Of a stretch of 16,904 nt of DNA, positions 1 through 7,300 are shown piece after piece (the first letter of the stretch is position 1; each line of letters begins with the position of its first letter). Below the pieces are notes generated by a model. The model did no database searches, was not told the origin of the DNA, and worked only from the letters and a program-made list of their open reading frames with translations. The stretch is from an uncultured beta proteobacterium (GTDB taxonomy: Bacteria > Pseudomonadota > Gammaproteobacteria > Burkholderiales > Burkholderiaceae_C). The DNA lies in assembly GCA_903885415.1 (NCBI GenBank), contig CAISIP010000498.1, positions 1 to 16,904 of the forward strand, read 5' to 3'. Made by a program: the position numbers and the translations under genes.

Positions 1-2
1 CC

Positions 3-104
3 ATGCCCGCATGGTTCCACTCCCCGGCCCTTGACCCCCTGATCCAGCACAAGGCGACCGACGCGTTCTGTAGCGCCTGGCCGATCGTTTCGAGGCTGAC
101 ATAA
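3..104 (+). other. Possible short or left-truncated reading frame, unidentified
   Basis: An open frame of 33 codons runs from the left edge region to a TAA at 102-104. It could be the tail of a gene that starts outside the window, since the frame remains open to the edge, or it may have no coding role. The translated residues match no family I recognise, and I see no ribosome binding site before the ATG at position 3. A second tiny frame (106-168) follows. The remaining bases up to 187 show only the leader of the next gene. Confidence 0.15.
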
Positions 105-187
105 GATGGCGGTCTGCTGCTGGCGCCGGATCCAGGCCGAAGCGGATTTCGCAGCGAAGGTCCAGTGAGGCAGCCCGGGAGAACCCT

Positions 188-517
188 ATGCGCACCCGAA
201 TACTATTGGCAATCACCCTGATGGCGCTGGCGCTTTCGGGCAGGGCGGCAGCGCCAGACCTGTTGAAAATGGTCTGCAAAGGCAACCATATCAGCTACGA
301 AATCAGCTACGAAAAAGACAGCAAGCGTCTGTTTTGGAGTTCCGACACCGTGCACAGCGAATACCTGGTCGGGCGGACAAAGGTGGAAGGTGATGGCTTG
401 CTGGTGTGGGGTTCGATAGGGCCCAACAGCTATGACTACCTGGCCTTCTTTGGCAGCAAGAGCTGGATCAAGTACTTCTACGCAAACGGCAGCAGCCAGC
501 AGTTTGCCTGTCACTAA
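188..517 (+). CDS. Small secreted hypothetical protein (109 aa)
   Basis: I do not recognise a family. A typical Sec signal peptide occupies residues 1-21: basic MRTR, a hydrophobic core, then a small-residue cleavage site around GRAAA. The mature part of about 88 residues is rich in Tyr, Ser and Lys, with two cysteines near its ends (about residues 30 and 108) that could form one disulfide in the periplasm. The start is supported by GGGAG at 177-181, six bases before the ATG. Codon use looks less GC-extreme than the neighbours, which may point to a different history. It converges with the GH31 gene, and the two stop codons share three bases (514-517). The function is unknown; the presence of a gene is likely from the signal peptide plus the ribosome binding site. 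Confidence 0.7.
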   Translation: MRTRILLAITLMALALSGRAAAPDLLKMVCKGNHISYEISYEKDSKRLFWSSDTVHSEYLVGRTKVEGDGLLVWGSIGPNSYDYLAFFGSKSWIKYFYANGSSQQFACH

Positions 518-2664
518 GCCTGCTGGCTGCCGCCAACGGGCCCATCCCGAAACTCCCGTATTTCGTTGACCGGATCGTCGTGGCGGTGCCGGCCCGCGAC
601 GCCGCTGGCCATCGCAATCGACGCACCCGCGCGCGCGAAAAGGGGCAGCTGCGATAGCGGTGCCTCGACCCGGTGCGATTGCCCTGCAAGCAGTCGGTTC
701 CCGCTGTAGAAGTCGAACCAGGCAGTGGGCCCGCAGGGGAGATAGACCGTACGCTGCGTTGCGCCCTGCTGCACCACCGGCGCTACCAGCAGCGCGTCGC
801 CCAGCATGAAGTCGTCGCAATCGCCAAAGCAGTTGACGTCGTCCGGGAAGTCGTAGAAGGTTGGCCGGATGATCGGCTCGTGCCGCAGGTGCGCGCGCTC
901 GAACAGTTGCCACAGGTAGGGCAGCAGCGTGTAGCGCAGTCGTATCGCCGCCGCTACCTCGTTCGCTACCTGCGGGTGCAGCCACGGCACGTTGTTGCTC
1001 CCGTCGGCCTTCCAGGAGTTCATCACCATGCGCGGGTTCAGGCAGCACGCCTGCACCCAGCGTACGAACAGCTCGGGGCCGGGCGACGGGCCGGCAAAGC
1101 CGCCGACATCGTGGCCAACGTTGAACATGCCCGACAGGCTCATCTGCAATCCGGTGCGGATGTTCCAGCGCAGCGTCTCCCAGCTCGTCGTGTTGTCGCC
1201 GCTCCAGGTCTGGGCGTAGCGCTGCAGTCCCGGCGACCCGCCGCGCGTGACGCCGAACACCGGCTCGCCCGGGCGCTGCGCGGCCTGTGCCTCAAAGCTT
1301 GCGCGCGCCATCAGCAGCGCGTGCAGCGGCCGCGCGCGGTGCATCGCAAGCGGCTGGCCGAAGCCGTCGCATGCGGCGGCGTCGTTCATGATCGCGTACT
1401 CGTTGTTGTCGTTCCACGCCGCGTCGATGCCGAAGTCCAGCACCTGCGTGCGCAGACTCTGCTGCCACCATGCAACGGCCGCCGGGTGCGTGAAATCCAA
1501 ATAGGAGCCAACCCCGTCCCAGAACTGGTCGACCACCGGATCGGCGCCGCCGCCGTGGTGGATGAAGCCGCCTTGGGTGCGCACCGTCGCATAGTCCGGA
1601 TGGTCGTCAAGCAGGCAGGGTTTCACATTCGCCACCAGCCGCATGCCGGCCGCCTGGAAGCGCGCGTTGAGCGCCTTGGGGTCAGGAAACTTGGCGCCGT
1701 TCCAGGTGAAGACATAGCGGCGCTTGCCGCGCGAGGAGTAGCCCGAGCCATAGTGGAAAGACGAGCAGGGGATGGATTCGCCTTCGATGCGCGCGATGAA
1801 GGCTTCGAGCTGGCGCTGCGCGTCCGGCGCGTCGGCCAGGCCCATCGCCGTCTGCGCGTAGCCCAGCGACCATCTCGGCGGAAGGTGCGTGCCGCCGATC
1901 AGCCGCACGAACTGCGCGATCACTTCGCCGGGCGTCGCGCCGCCGATCAGGTAGTAGTCCAGATCGCCGTCGTCAATGTCGACATAGCGAAACAGCCCGT
2001 GGTAATTGTCGTGCTCCTGGCCCAGATCGAAGGTACAGGCCGACAGCGTGTCGTAGTAGATGCCACTCCATTGCCCACCTGGTGAGCGGGTCAGCACAAA
2101 GGGCCAGTGCTTGTACAACGGGTCGCCGTGCTGCGGGTCGTAGCCCAGCGCGTCGAGCGCCAGCGTGCGCAGCCGCCGGCCGTGCAGGTCCAGCGGGCCG
2201 GTTTTGTCGCCCAGCCCGTAATAGCGTTCGGCGCCGTCGCGCTGAAGGTAGTGGCGCAGCGCGCCGGTGCGCTGCGATGCGCAATAGGCCGAGGTGGCGC
2301 GGTCGCGCAGCAGCGCAGCGCCTTGCGCGTCGTTCCACGCCAGCAGCAGCGGATCGGGTTGCAGCGTCAGGCACATCGCGTCGGTGCGTAGCGTCAGCAG
2401 CCCCGCGCGCTCGCGCAGCGCAGCCGCCGGACAGCTGAAGCCGGCGAGGTCGTCGCGCGCGCGGCCTTCCCAGGCGACATCCTGGCCCGGCTGCGGGGCG
2501 ATGGCCCAGGTCCGCGGCTCGCGGTAGCCGCCGGCAGGCCGGTAGCGCACGCGAAACAGTGCGTGCTCAAGCACCTGCACGCTGAAGCTGCCGCCGCCGT
2601 CGAGCGCGAGTGCGATGCCATGTTCATCGGCCGAGGCCAGTCGCGCGGTTCCGAGCTTTTGCAT
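514..2664 (-). CDS. Glycoside hydrolase family 31 (alpha-glucosidase/alpha-xylosidase type)
   Basis: This 716-residue protein has the full GH31 layout: an N-terminal beta-sandwich (about 1-260), a TIM barrel (about 260-600) and C-terminal beta domains. The nucleophile region reads WNDNNE at 417-422, with Asp419 the expected nucleophile. The acid/base region reads WSGD at 487-490 (Asp490), and HDVGGF follows at 518-523. GH31 enzymes retain configuration while cleaving terminal alpha-glucosidic or alpha-xylosidic bonds; the exact substrate cannot be read from sequence. There is no signal peptide, so it should act in the cytoplasm on sugar brought in by the ABC transporter encoded just upstream in the same operon; the gap to the ATPase gene is 35 bp. 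The start ATG lacks a clear Shine-Dalgarno. The motif has Asn where many family members have Met (DMNE). Confidence 0.93.
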   Translation of the reverse strand: MQKLGTARLASADEHGIALALDGGGSFSVQVLEHALFRVRYRPAGGYREPRTWAIAPQPGQDVAWEGRARDDLAGFSCPAAALRERAGLLTLRTDAMCLTLQPDPLLLAWNDAQGAALLRDRATSAYCASQRTGALRHYLQRDGAERYYGLGDKTGPLDLHGRRLRTLALDALGYDPQHGDPLYKHWPFVLTRSPGGQWSGIYYDTLSACTFDLGQEHDNYHGLFRYVDIDDGDLDYYLIGGATPGEVIAQFVRLIGGTHLPPRWSLGYAQTAMGLADAPDAQRQLEAFIARIEGESIPCSSFHYGSGYSSRGKRRYVFTWNGAKFPDPKALNARFQAAGMRLVANVKPCLLDDHPDYATVRTQGGFIHHGGGADPVVDQFWDGVGSYLDFTHPAAVAWWQQSLRTQVLDFGIDAAWNDNNEYAIMNDAAACDGFGQPLAMHRARPLHALLMARASFEAQAAQRPGEPVFGVTRGGSPGLQRYAQTWSGDNTTSWETLRWNIRTGLQMSLSGMFNVGHDVGGFAGPSPGPELFVRWVQACCLNPRMVMNSWKADGSNNVPWLHPQVANEVAAAIRLRYTLLPYLWQLFERAHLRHEPIIRPTFYDFPDDVNCFGDCDDFMLGDALLVAPVVQQGATQRTVYLPCGPTAWFDFYSGNRLLAGQSHRVEAPLSQLPLFARAGASIAMASGVAGRHRHDDPVNEIREFRDGPVGGSQQA

Positions 2665-2699
2665 AGGGGTTGTGTCTTGGGCGCTGCCGCGGCGTCGCG

Positions 2700-3725
2700 T
2701 CAGGGTGCGTGTTGCAGGCGCTGCCCGTCCGGGCCGAAGCAGTGCAGATGTTCGCGCGCCAGCGTCACGCGCAAGGTGTCGCCGCGCACGGCGGCGGTCT
2801 GCCCGGTGCAGACCATTTCGAATGGCGTGGCGTCGCCCACCATGCCGCGCAGCAGGCTGGTCGCGCCGAGCTGTTCGACATGGGTCAATCGCAGCGCGAT
2901 CGGGCCTTCGCGGTCGGCGCGCGCGTGTTCGGGGCGTAGGCCGATGCTGTGCGTTCCCTGGGGTAGTTCCGCCGCGCCTGGCGGCAGCAAGGCCACCGGA
3001 AGAAAATTCATTTGCGGGCTGCCGATGAAGCCAGCGACGAAGCGGTTGGCCGGCCGGTTATAGAGCTCCAGCGGCGCGCCGATCTGCTCCACCCGGCCGT
3101 CGCGCAGTACGACGATCCGGTCGGCCATGGTCATCGCCTCGACTTGATCGTGTGTCACGTACACCATCGTCGCCTTGAGCCGTGCATGCAGATCGCGCAG
3201 CTCGGCGCGCATCGACACCCGCAATTCGGCGTCCAGATTCGACAGCGGCTCGTCGAACAGGAACAGCTCGGGTTCGCGAACGATGGCGCGGCCTATCGCC
3301 ACCCGCTGGCGCTGTCCGCCCGAGAGCTGCGTCGGCTTGCGCTGCAGCAGCGCATCCAGGCGCAGCAGCGTGGCGGCCGCGCTGACTTTGGAGTCTATCT
3401 GCGCACGCGCTAAGCCGAGATTCTCCAGGCCGAAAGCCATGTTGTCATAGACGCTCATGTGCGGGTACAGCGCGTAGGACTGGAACACCATCGCGCAGCC
3501 CCGATGCGCTGCAGATACCGCATTGACCGTGCGTCCGTTGATGCGCACCTCGCCCGCGTCGGGCTGCTCGAGACCCGCCACGACGCGCAGCAGCGTCGAT
3601 TTGCCACAGCCGGACGGCCCGACAAAAACAACGAACTCACCCTCGCCGACCGAGAGGTCGACGCCGTGCAGCACGGTCGTGGCGCCGAAGGTCTTGACGA
3701 TTCCCAGGAGTTCAAGAGTGGCCAA
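2700..3725 (-). CDS. Sugar ABC transporter ATP-binding protein (MalK/UgpC/MsmX family)
   Basis: This is a 341-residue ATPase of the carbohydrate-importer (CUT1) type that powers the two permeases encoded upstream. Visible elements are Walker A GPSGCGKST at 36-44, the Q-loop Gln82, the signature LSGGQ at 134-138, Walker B LFLFDE at 154-159 followed by the D-loop, and the switch His192. A C-terminal TOBE/OB regulatory domain covers roughly 240-335. The start is TTG at 3725-3723, chosen because AAGGAG (3737-3732) lies six bases upstream and the protein begins exactly at the usual family N-terminus. A nearby upstream ATG is in another frame and soon hits a stop. The gap from the MalG-like gene is 30 bp. 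The substrate is probably an alpha-glycoside, inferred from the GH31 gene in the same operon; the closest alternative (glycerol-3-phosphate importer UgpC) is less likely in this context. Confidence 0.96.
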   Translation of the reverse strand: MATLELLGIVKTFGATTVLHGVDLSVGEGEFVVFVGPSGCGKSTLLRVVAGLEQPDAGEVRINGRTVNAVSAAHRGCAMVFQSYALYPHMSVYDNMAFGLENLGLARAQIDSKVSAAATLLRLDALLQRKPTQLSGGQRQRVAIGRAIVREPELFLFDEPLSNLDAELRVSMRAELRDLHARLKATMVYVTHDQVEAMTMADRIVVLRDGRVEQIGAPLELYNRPANRFVAGFIGSPQMNFLPVALLPPGAAELPQGTHSIGLRPEHARADREGPIALRLTHVEQLGATSLLRGMVGDATPFEMVCTGQTAAVRGDTLRVTLAREHLHCFGPDGQRLQHAP

Positions 3726-3731
3726 ATGTCG

Positions 3732-3737
3732 CTCCTT
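3732..3737 (-). promoter_or_regulatory. Ribosome binding site deciding a TTG start
   Basis: Read on the minus strand the bases are AAGGAG, a near-perfect anti-SD match, six bases before the TTG of the ABC ATPase gene. This spacing fixes the start at TTG, since no in-frame ATG or GTG lies at a useful distance. Confidence 0.75.
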
Positions 3738-3755
3738 GCATGGGGTTTTTTGCGC

Positions 3756-4817
3756 TTACTTCACGCCGGCACTGGCGACGCCGGTGGTGATGTATTTCTG
3801 CAAGAATGCGAAGACCAGCGTGATCGGCACCAGCGTGATCACGGTCATCGCCAACAGGTAATGCCACTGGGTGTTGAGTTCGCCCTGGAAGGAGTTGAGC
3901 GCCAGTTGCAGCGTGAAATATTCCGACTTGGACAGCACGATCAGCGGCAGCAGAAAATCGTTCCAGCGCCACATCACCGAGAAGATCGCCAGCACCGCCA
4001 GCGCCGGCGCCGACAGCGGCAGCACGATGCGCCAGTAGATACGCCATTCGCTGGCATGGTCCATGCGGGCGGCCTCGAGCAGCTCGTCGGGAATGGTCAA
4101 CATGTATTGGCGCAGCAGAAAGACGCCGGTGGGCGTCGCGATGGCAGGCAAGATCACGCCCCACAGGCTGTTGAGCAGACCGACGCTGTTGATCACCAGA
4201 AACACCGGTACCAAGATGATCGTTGGGGGGATCATCAGCGTCGCGATGATCAGCAGATAGACCGCTCTTTGCCCACGGAAACTGGTTTTGGACAGCGCAA
4301 ACGCGGCCATCGAGTTGATCAGCAGCGTCAGCAGCGTCGCCACCACGGTGATGAAAACGCTGTTCCACAGGTAGCGGCCAAAGCGGAACTTGGCGAACAG
4401 CTCGGTGTAGTTGGCGGTCGCAAACTGCAGCTCGTTCACCGGCTTGCGCTGGTTGATGTTGACCTGGATCTCCTGCCCGGGCGCGGCCGGATCGACCATC
4501 GTCGCCAGAATGCCGACGCGCCGCACCTGCGCCATGTCGCGCACGCCCCCCTGGTCGTCGCGGACGGTGAACAGCGGCAGTGGCTGCTCGTACCCGGGCA
4601 CCTGCACCGACTTCTGGCTGTAGGGCAGGAAGGTCGGCGGAAACCGGGCGATCGCACTTTCTGTCTTCAGCGACGACATCAGCAACCAGACGATTGGCGC
4701 GAACATGGTGAACAAGCCCACGCACAGATAGGCATAGCTCATCCAGTCGGTCCAGTCGGGCCGGTTGCGGCCCCTGGTCCGGGTCAGGAAGCGGATGATT
4801 GCCACCGGCGCGTCCAC
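3756..4817 (-). CDS. Sugar ABC transporter permease, MalG type, with an enlarged periplasmic loop
   Basis: This 353-residue inner-membrane permease belongs to the CUT1 MalG branch. The first membrane segment is about 28-48; the remaining five lie about 150-345, and the cytoplasmic EAA coupling loop is at 244-268 (EAARMDHASEW then LPL). The conserved Gly of the EAA motif is replaced by His254. Between TM1 and TM2 lies a loop of about 95 residues (about 52-147), longer than in most MalG proteins; it is polar and carries predicted beta-type sequence. The start is GTG, placed directly after the TAG of the preceding permease gene with no intervening base, which suggests translational coupling. An internal Met26 sits too close to TM1 to be preferred, but it cannot be excluded. 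Confidence 0.94.
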   Translation of the reverse strand: MDAPVAIIRFLTRTRGRNRPDWTDWMSYAYLCVGLFTMFAPIVWLLMSSLKTESAIARFPPTFLPYSQKSVQVPGYEQPLPLFTVRDDQGGVRDMAQVRRVGILATMVDPAAPGQEIQVNINQRKPVNELQFATANYTELFAKFRFGRYLWNSVFITVVATLLTLLINSMAAFALSKTSFRGQRAVYLLIIATLMIPPTIILVPVFLVINSVGLLNSLWGVILPAIATPTGVFLLRQYMLTIPDELLEAARMDHASEWRIYWRIVLPLSAPALAVLAIFSVMWRWNDFLLPLIVLSKSEYFTLQLALNSFQGELNTQWHYLLAMTVITLVPITLVFAFLQKYITTGVASAGVK

Positions 4818-5798
4818 CTAGTTTGCGCGCCGCCCCGCGTCGCTGGCGCGGGTCAGCCTGAGTTGGGCCAGGCTCAGCAGCATCAGTCCCAGTGCCAGCA
4901 CCAGCGAGGCGGCCGCCGCCAACCCGTACAGGTGGATCTGCTCGGCAAAGCCGGTCTGGTAAATGAACTGCACGATGAAGGTCGTTGCCGAACCAGGTCC
5001 GCCCCCGGTGAGGATGAATACCTCGTCAAATATCTGCACCGCGCGAATCAGCGACAGCACCAGCACCACGATCAGGTTGGGCATCAGCAGCGGCAGCGTG
5101 ATGCGGCGCAGCCTGGTCCAGGGTGAAGCCGCGTCCATCGCGGCCGCTTCGTACAGATCCTTCGGTATCGCCTGCAGCCCGGCCAGCAGGATGAGCGTGT
5201 AAAAGCCCATGTGCGCCCAGATTGAGACAAATACCGTCCAGAAGAATGCCCAGCTGGCGTCGGTGAGCCAGTCGACCGGCGCCGCGCCCGCGGCGAGCAG
5301 CGCGGCGTTGAAAACACCTTGGCCCTGCAGCAGCCATTTCCAGATCAGCGCTACCACCACCGGCGAGAGAAGCACCGGGTAAAAAAAGACGCCGCGCCAG
5401 AAACCGCGTCCGATGATTTTCCGATTGAGCACCAGCGCCGTCAGCAGCGACAGCCCGACCATCAGCAGCACCTGCAGCAGGCTGAACTTCAGCGTATTGA
5501 TGACCGCGCGCCAAAAGATGTCCTTGCGGCAGCTCCGGATGTCGAAATAGTCGCGGCATTCGAACAGGATGCCAAAGTTTTCGCCGCCGGTGTAGGGTCG
5601 GTCGAGCGGCATCAGCTGCACGCCGCCGGTAGCAGCGTAGACCAGGTTGATGGCGATTGGCAGAAAGCTGAACAGGCCGAACACCAGCAGGTTCGGGCCC
5701 ACAAACAGCCAGCCCATGCGCGACGGCCCGAGCCAGCGCTGGCCGGCCCGAAACAGGGGCTCGAACAGGTTGAAGAAGAGCCCGCCGAAGCGCGACAC
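4818..5798 (-). CDS. Sugar ABC transporter permease, MalF type
   Basis: This 326-residue permease pairs with the MalG-like protein. Six membrane segments are visible, the first at about 30-52 and the last at about 291-313. The EAA loop at 215-237 (LYEAAAMDAASPWTRL, ending ITLPL) has Ala223 where the consensus has Gly. The periplasmic loop after TM1 contains Cys81 and Cys90, which could form a disulfide. The conserved segment FILTGGGPG at 261-269 is typical of CUT1 permeases. The start is GTG at 5798-5796, 21 bp after the stop of the binding-protein gene; no strong Shine-Dalgarno is visible, and Met28 immediately before TM1 is the only alternative. Its stop abuts the GTG of the next gene. Confidence 0.94.
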   Translation of the reverse strand: MSRFGGLFFNLFEPLFRAGQRWLGPSRMGWLFVGPNLLVFGLFSFLPIAINLVYAATGGVQLMPLDRPYTGGENFGILFECRDYFDIRSCRKDIFWRAVINTLKFSLLQVLLMVGLSLLTALVLNRKIIGRGFWRGVFFYPVLLSPVVVALIWKWLLQGQGVFNAALLAAGAAPVDWLTDASWAFFWTVFVSIWAHMGFYTLILLAGLQAIPKDLYEAAAMDAASPWTRLRRITLPLLMPNLIVVLVLSLIRAVQIFDEVFILTGGGPGSATTFIVQFIYQTGFAEQIHLYGLAAAASLVLALGLMLLSLAQLRLTRASDAGRRAN

Positions 5799-5819
5799 CG
5801 CGGTCGGTTCGCCAGCGAC

Positions 5820-7094
5820 CTATTGCTGTGCCTGCTTGACCGCGTCGGCCATGTCGGCGGCGATCTTGCCCACCGCTTCGTCGGCGCTCATTTCTCCGAC
5901 GATGGCCTGCGTTACCCGGCTGACCGTGGGCAGCATCATCGCGCGGTTGAACTTGTAGCCTTGGAACTGGTAAGCGACAGGGGCCAGCGTGGCGACCCCG
6001 GCGCTGAAACTCGCGAGCGCAGCGCGCGCGGCGGGCGTGGCGCCGGGATACGCGACGCCCTTTTTTGCGAGCCCTGCGTGCGCCGGAATGTTCTCGGTCT
6101 TGCCGGTGAATTCGGCATAGCTGGCCTCGGAGGCCATGAAGTCCAGGAACATGCCGACCTCTTTCGGTGACTTGCTGGTCTTGAGCGCAACCCAAGCCGC
6201 GCCGCCCGGAATCCCCGAGCAGGCAGCCGGTCCGCAAGGGTTGGGTACCGCGACCCAGTCAAAGGCATTGCCGATGTCCTTCTGCAGCCGGTTGATCTGC
6301 CATGAGCCTGAAAGCACCATCGCCACCCGGGCGTTCTTGAACTCGCCAATCGAGTCGGCGTAGCTTGAACCGCCGGAGCCGCCCCATACCTCCTTGAGCA
6401 TCGCGCCGTCCTTGTGCCAGCCGACGAATTTGCTGACAGCGGTCTTGTACCCGTCGTCGAGAACCAGCTCGCCCTTGGCGTCGAAGATCTTGGCGCCGAA
6501 GCTGATAGCCGGGCCCGCAAAGCGGTGCCCCGAACGGTCCCAGGCCAGAGCCGCTGGCGTCTGCGTGGCCTTGGCGACCTTGCGCGCGGCCTCAACCCAC
6601 TCGTCCCAGCTGGCCTTTGGCCCCGGCAGCGCCACCCTGGCCTGCTCGAAAAGCGTCTTGTTGACATAAGGCCCGGTCATCGTCAGTTGCGACATGAAGC
6701 CGTAAATGCCTTTGTCGGCGGCGCTTGGGCGCAGCCATGGCAGCGTGGCGCCAAAGTTCGCTTCCCAGTACTTGGTGTCTTTGACGTAGGGGCTGATATC
6801 CAGGTAGTACTTGGACAGGCCGCCGAGTTCGGTCACGCGCGCAATATCGGGCCCTTGGCCGGCCGCGAGCTGCACCGGCAGTTGCTCGACGATGGTCTTG
6901 AACGGAACCACATCGATCAGCACCTTGGTTCCGGGGTTCTGCGCTTCAAAGCGTTTGGCCAGGTCGGTGGTCACCGCGCACTCGTTGCTGTCTTGATAGC
7001 ACATGACGCGAATGTCGGCGGCGTTGCCGGCCAGCGGCAGCGCCAGGAGGGCCGTTGCGGCAGCCATGGCGGGTTTGGAGAAACGGATTGGCAT
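5820..7094 (-). CDS. Sugar ABC transporter periplasmic substrate-binding protein
   Basis: This 424-residue family 1 (MalE-like) solute-binding protein captures the sugar in the periplasm and delivers it to the permease pair. Residues 1-26 form a Sec signal peptide ending GNA-A, cleaved near residue 25. The mature protein shows the family pattern: an N-terminal strand, the FEAQNPGTKVLIDVVPF segment at 49-65, GPDIARV at 81-87, and several aromatic residues able to stack on sugar rings (WGGSGG near 237, SGSWQ near 262). Two close cysteine pairs (Cys32/Cys39 and Cys287/Cys292) are likely disulfides. GAAGGT at 7107-7102 lies seven bases before the ATG. It is the first gene of the operon, directly behind the divergent intergenic region. 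The ligand is not determined by sequence; an alpha-glycoside is inferred from the GH31 gene. Confidence 0.95.
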   Translation of the reverse strand: MPIRFSKPAMAAATALLALPLAGNAADIRVMCYQDSNECAVTTDLAKRFEAQNPGTKVLIDVVPFKTIVEQLPVQLAAGQGPDIARVTELGGLSKYYLDISPYVKDTKYWEANFGATLPWLRPSAADKGIYGFMSQLTMTGPYVNKTLFEQARVALPGPKASWDEWVEAARKVAKATQTPAALAWDRSGHRFAGPAISFGAKIFDAKGELVLDDGYKTAVSKFVGWHKDGAMLKEVWGGSGGSSYADSIGEFKNARVAMVLSGSWQINRLQKDIGNAFDWVAVPNPCGPAACSGIPGGAAWVALKTSKSPKEVGMFLDFMASEASYAEFTGKTENIPAHAGLAKKGVAYPGATPAARAALASFSAGVATLAPVAYQFQGYKFNRAMMLPTVSRVTQAIVGEMSADEAVGKIAADMADAVKQAQQ

Positions 7095-7175
7095 GGCAGC
7101 TACCTTCGGTGGTTGGTTAGGGTTGGCGCATCCAAACCGAGCGCCCAGAATGCGCGCGGCAGTTTTGCCGGTGGT

Positions 7176-7192
7176 ACCCCCATTTTAGGGGT
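7176..7192. promoter_or_regulatory. Inverted repeat ACCCC-N7-GGGGT, candidate operator
   Basis: A perfect 5-bp inverted repeat flanks an AT-rich seven-base centre (CATTTTA). It lies about 80 bp upstream of the binding-protein start, a normal place for an operator or activator site of the sugar operon. It is short, so chance occurrence in GC-rich DNA is possible. Confidence 0.3.
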
Positions 7193-7225
7193 CTGCCCGG
7201 CAATGGGAATTCGCCCGCCCGCGCC

Positions 7226-7235
7226 TTTTGCAAAA
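7226..7235. promoter_or_regulatory. Perfect palindrome TTTTGCAAAA, candidate operator
   Basis: A 10-bp perfect palindrome sits in the AT-rich core of the divergent region, about 130 bp from the sugar operon start and 66 bp from the hyi start. Sugar operons are often controlled by LacI- or ROK-type repressors that bind palindromes; such a role here is inference. No repressor gene lies in this part of the window. Confidence 0.35.
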
Positions 7236-7255
7236 AATTACGGGGTTCCGCCATC

Positions 7256-7270
7256 GGGGCTGATCGCCCC
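7256..7270. repeat. Inverted repeat GGGGC-N5-GCCCC
   Basis: A perfect 5-bp GC stem with a five-base loop (TGATC), 30 bp before the hyi start. It could be a regulator site or, if transcribed, a small leader hairpin. No T-run follows, so it is not a convincing terminator. Confidence 0.25.
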
Positions 7271-7300
7271 TGGCAAGCGTCTCCGCGGTAGCATGGCGCC

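Larger units (their letters stand above)
7095..7300. promoter_or_regulatory. Divergent intergenic region between sugar operon and hyi operon
   Basis: These 206 bp are the only long gene-free stretch between divergent genes in the window and must hold both promoters. They contain an AT-richer core (about 7215-7245) and three short inverted repeats listed separately. I cannot place a convincing -35/-10 pair for the minus-strand operon. For the plus strand, TAGCAT at 7289-7294 resembles a -10 element seven bases before the ATG of the next gene, but no -35 match exists. No local-regulator gene is encoded beside it. Confidence 0.6.

Noticed and set aside
203..1048. Minus-strand open frame overlapping the end of the GH31 gene
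   Set aside because: It is an out-of-frame shadow of the GH31 gene, rich in Arg, Ala and Gly without any domain; high GC keeps such frames open.
673..2085. Long plus-strand open frame antisense to GH31
   Set aside because: Sequence is Arg/Val/Ala-biased with no motif, and GH31 catalytic motifs on the other strand are decisive.
3459..5126. 555-codon plus-strand open frame antisense to the ABC genes
   Set aside because: Gln/His/Arg-rich composition typical of the mirror of membrane-protein codons; both permeases and the ATPase have clear family motifs.
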